A DNA stretch of 64,000 nt from Stenotrophomonas maltophilia (GTDB lineage Bacteria > Pseudomonadota > Gammaproteobacteria > Xanthomonadales > Xanthomonadaceae). Of this stretch, positions 61,399-64,000 are shown piece after piece; position 1 is the stretch's first letter, and each line of letters starts with the position of its first letter. Where the stretch lies: positions 1,736,001-1,800,000 of the forward strand of contig NZ_CP037858.1 of assembly GCF_006974125.1 (NCBI RefSeq), in the 5' to 3' direction. The position numbers and the translations under genes were made by a program. The notes below the pieces were generated by a model. The model searched no databases. It had not been told where the DNA came from and saw only the letters and a program-made list of their open reading frames with translations.

Positions 61399-63476
61399 CG
61401 TGCGGGCTCCGCGGTGGTCGGACGCGGCATGGCCGGCAACGCGGCCGCAGCCGGCGTCCCCGGCTGTGGTGCGGGTGCAGGTGCCGGTTCCGGTGCGGGC
61501 ACGCCGACCAGCACCGGGTGTTCGCCCAACTGTGCCGCAGCAAGATCACCGGCCTGGCGTGCGCCCACATCTTCATTGTCGAATGCGGTCGCACCGATCG
61601 CGGTGGTACCGCGCTCGCTGTCCAGCGGCTGCATGCCTTCAGGCATCTTGCCCAGCAGATAGGCGTCGAACACCTTGCGTGCGATCGGCGCGGCCGCCGC
61701 ACCGCCGTAGCCGCCGCCCTCCACCGCGATCGCCAGCGCGATCACCGGCTGGTCGACCGGCGCGAAACCGACGAACAGCGCGCGGTGGCGCAGGTGCATC
61801 GGCAGGCTCTTCGGATTCACCGCAGCGGTGCCCTTGCGGCTGATGACCTGCGCGGTACCGGTCTTGCCGGCCATCGTGTACGGCGCGCCGGCCGCCATGC
61901 GTGCCGCACTGCCGCCAGGCAACATGGTGGCCATCATGCCTTCGCGCACCGCCTGCAGGTTGTTCGGGTTCGGACTGACCGGTTTGCTCTCACCCGGGTC
62001 GGTCGCCATCCAGTCATGGTCGAACCCCGCGCGCTGCTGGATCACCAGATGGGGCGTGCGCAGCTGCCCGTTGGCCAGCCCACTGACACCCCGTGCCAGC
62101 TGCAGCGGGGTGACCTTCCAGTCACCCTGGCCGATGCTGATGTTGACCGTATCGCCCGGGTACCAGGCTTCCTTGCGGCTCTTCCGCTTGTACGCCGGCG
62201 ACGGCAGGATGCCGCCGATCTCGCCGGTCAGGTCGATACCGGTCGGCTGACCAAAGCCGTAGTACTCCATGTAGTGGTCGAAGCGCTCGATGCCCAGGTC
62301 CAGCGCCAGCTTGTAGTAGTAGGTGTTGACCGACTGCGCGATGGATTTGCGCAGGTCGGTCCAGCCATGGCCGCCGCGGTGCGAGTCACCCCACCCACGC
62401 GAGGTGCCGGGCAGGTAGAACATGCCGGTGGACAACACCTTGTCTTCCGGGCGGCGCACGCCGGAATCCAGGCCGGCCAGGCCGATCAGCGGCTTCAACG
62501 TGGAACCGGGCGCGACGCCACCGAGTACCAGGCGGTTGAACTGCGGCCGCGACGGGTTCTCGTTCAGCGCCTTGAAGTCGGCATGGGAAATGCCGTTGAC
62601 GAACAGGTTGGGGTCGTAGGACGGCAGGCTGACCATCGCCAGCACTTCGCCAGTGCGCGGGTCCATCGCCACCGCCGAGCCTTCCTGGTCACCGAAGGCT
62701 GCCACCATGGCGCGCTGCAGGTCGGCGTCGATCGACAGCCGCAGGTCGGCACCGGACTGCGCGGCGACGCGGCCGATGGTGCGGATCGCACGGCCCTGCA
62801 CGTTGGTCTCGACCTGTTCGTAGCCGACCTTGCCGCGCAGCTGTTGCTCGTAATAGCGCTCCAGGCCGGACTTGCCGATGTGGGTCAGCGCGGCATTGCC
62901 CTCGCCCAGGATTTCCAGATCCTTGTCATCGACGCGGCCGACATAGCCGATGATGTGCGCGAACAGGTCGCCGTACGGATAACGCCGGGTCAGGTAAGGC
63001 TCCAGCTCGACGCCGGGGAAGCGCCAACGGTCGACGGCGAAGCGCGCCATCTCCTCGTCGCTCATGCGCAGCTTCAGCGTGACCGGCAGGAACTTGCGGC
63101 GCGCCTTGCGCGACTTGTTGAACGCTTCCAGCTCTTCCGGGCTGATGCTGATGATCTTCGCCAGCCCTTCCAGGGTGGCGTCCATGTCCTTGACCTTGTC
63201 CGGGGTCACATCCAGGCGGAAGGCTGGCACGTTCTCGGCCAGCAGGCGACCGTTGCGGTCGTAGATCATGCCGCGCCCGGGCACCACCGGCCGCGGCTTG
63301 ATACGGTTGGCTTCCGAACGCGTGGCGTAGACGTCGTGGTCCAGCACCTGCAGCTTGAAGTACCAGCCGCCCAGGCCCAGCAGGCAGACCAGCACGCCCA
63401 GGAAACCCAGCGCCGCACGGCGGCGGAACTGTTCGGCTTCGGCGTGCGGATTCTTGACCTGGCGGCGCGGGATCAT
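61395..63476 (-). CDS. mrdA: Penicillin-binding protein 2
   Basis: The 693-residue protein has one N-terminal membrane helix (about 22-40), a dimerisation domain and the transpeptidase domain with S325-x-x-K328 in GVAPGSTLKPL, SVN 382-384 and KTG 537-539. A Pro/Ala-rich tail after about 660 is not in E. coli PBP2. It cross-links side-wall peptidoglycan with RodA. The mreD stop is three bases before its start; the gene overlaps rodA by four bases. Confidence 0.96.
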   Translation of the reverse strand: MIPRRQVKNPHAEAEQFRRRAALGFLGVLVCLLGLGGWYFKLQVLDHDVYATRSEANRIKPRPVVPGRGMIYDRNGRLLAENVPAFRLDVTPDKVKDMDATLEGLAKIISISPEELEAFNKSRKARRKFLPVTLKLRMSDEEMARFAVDRWRFPGVELEPYLTRRYPYGDLFAHIIGYVGRVDDKDLEILGEGNAALTHIGKSGLERYYEQQLRGKVGYEQVETNVQGRAIRTIGRVAAQSGADLRLSIDADLQRAMVAAFGDQEGSAVAMDPRTGEVLAMVSLPSYDPNLFVNGISHADFKALNENPSRPQFNRLVLGGVAPGSTLKPLIGLAGLDSGVRRPEDKVLSTGMFYLPGTSRGWGDSHRGGHGWTDLRKSIAQSVNTYYYKLALDLGIERFDHYMEYYGFGQPTGIDLTGEIGGILPSPAYKRKSRKEAWYPGDTVNISIGQGDWKVTPLQLARGVSGLANGQLRTPHLVIQQRAGFDHDWMATDPGESKPVSPNPNNLQAVREGMMATMLPGGSAARMAAGAPYTMAGKTGTAQVISRKGTAAVNPKSLPMHLRHRALFVGFAPVDQPVIALAIAVEGGGYGGAAAAPIARKVFDAYLLGKMPEGMQPLDSERGTTAIGATAFDNEDVGARQAGDLAAAQLGEHPVLVGVPAPEPAPAPAPQPGTPAAAALPAMPRPTTAEPAR

Positions 63477-63479
63477 GGC

Positions 63480-63965
63480 TCAGCGCCCGCGCTTGCCGAA
63501 GCGCACCGCGTCCAGCAGCACGAACACCAGCGGCCACAGGCCCATGCCCAGCAGCGGCGCCCACCAGTACGACCACGGCAGGGTGGGTTCACCCACCAGG
63601 ATGTGCACCAGCGCGCTGACGATGCGATCGTTGAACAGCAGGCCGCCGATGGCCAGCATCTGCTGTGACATCGGGAAGAAGCGGATGCGCGCACGGAAGC
63701 GTTGCAGGATGAAGGCCAGCATCACCAGCCGCAGCGCCTGTTCGCCGAGCACGCCGCCGTACAGCAGGTCGGCGACCACGCCGCTGGCGAAAGCGATGCC
63801 CAGGCCGACGCGCTCGGGTGCTTCGATGACCCAGTACGCCAGTACCAGCGCCAGCCAATACGGTCGCAGCGGCTGCAGCAGCGTCGGCAACGGCAGCAGG
63901 CCCAGCAGCAGGGCCACCACCAGGCTGGCCGGCAATACCCACGGGTTGTCGCGCAGGCGGCTCAT
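63480..63965 (-). CDS. mreD: Rod shape-determining protein MreD
   Basis: The 161-residue product is mostly five or six membrane helices with the conserved GIAFASGVVADLLYGGVLGE between helices. MreD is an inner-membrane part of the elongasome linking MreC to MrdA/RodA. The ATG overlaps the mreC stop by four bases. Confidence 0.92.
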   Translation of the reverse strand: MSRLRDNPWVLPASLVVALLLGLLPLPTLLQPLRPYWLALVLAYWVIEAPERVGLGIAFASGVVADLLYGGVLGEQALRLVMLAFILQRFRARIRFFPMSQQMLAIGGLLFNDRIVSALVHILVGEPTLPWSYWWAPLLGMGLWPLVFVLLDAVRFGKRGR

Positions 63966-64000
63966 CGCTGGGCCTCCGGCGTGGTCGGTTGCCGGCCAGC
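63962..64000 (-). CDS. mreC: MreC, C-terminal end (partial)
   Basis: Only the last 12 residues (AGRQPTTPEAQR) before the TGA at 63962-63964 are in the window. The identification rests on position before mreD in the mreC-mreD-mrdA-mrdB operon and on the four-base overlap, as no domain is visible. Confidence 0.7.
   Translation of the reverse strand, partial: AGRQPTTPEAQR

Overview
The window is a high-GC, gene-dense chromosomal segment from a Stenotrophomonas, most likely the S. maltophilia complex. Gene content and order are xanthomonad: two lipoprotein DsbAs in tandem, an N-acetylglucosamine (GlcNAc) cluster with TonB-dependent receptor, and mreCD-mrdA-rodA linked to mltB-rlpA-dacA-ybeD-lipB-lipA. 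Intergenic regions are full of short stem-loops headed by GTAG, the hallmark of the SMAG repeats of S. maltophilia. No rRNA, tRNA, CRISPR array, prophage or intact insertion sequence was seen.

Layout. 1-6400: end of an MBL-fold hydrolase, engB, cytochrome c4, two DsbA lipoproteins, an endonuclease/exonuclease/phosphatase-family protein, rhtA divergent from an Lrp-type regulator, and an M23 peptidase. 6400-13000: a siderophore-type receptor behind a Fur-like site, a small membrane protein, a second TonB-dependent receptor and an orphan ExbD-like protein. 13000-19800: Slt70-type transglycosylase, CCA-adding enzyme, a short secreted RHS-core protein overlapping a lipoprotein gene (possible toxin/immunity pair), then SseB-like, zinc-ribbon and S41-peptidase genes. 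20000-23050: an autotransporter split by one frameshift at a run of six C. 23366-35731: the GlcNAc/chitin-oligomer regulon (nagX-nagA-nagB-II-nagR-nagP, divergent glk, a TonB-dependent receptor and a GH20 hexosaminidase) with NagR-like operators in the divergent promoter region. 35800-39600: VanZ-like, MidA-like methyltransferase, folM, folK and an Anbu proteasome-like peptidase. 39600-43400: an operon of histidine kinase, single-domain response regulator and hybrid kinase. 43600-50570: BON protein, Gfo/Idh/MocA oxidoreductase, 6-phosphogluconate dehydrogenase, an uncharacterised protein coupled to a DUF2242 lipoprotein, and Prc. 50800-64000: lipA, lipB, ybeD, an LpxR-like lipid A deacylase, dacA, rlpA, mltB, a 527-bp nested inverted repeat, two rodA paralogues, mrdA, mreD and the end of mreC.

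How the parts work together. The nag cluster forms a full route: the hexosaminidase releases GlcNAc, the TonB-dependent receptor probably imports GlcNAc or chito-oligomers across the outer membrane, NagP carries it across the inner membrane, a ROK-unrelated Glk-type kinase probably phosphorylates it, and NagA and NagB-II make fructose-6-phosphate. The mre/mrd/mltB/rlpA/dacA block builds and trims peptidoglycan. The features that fit no standard annotation best are the 527-bp inverted repeat at 58541-59067, the RHS-core/JAMM-like protein with its overlapping lipoprotein, the duplicated rodA, and the stand-alone Anbu gene.
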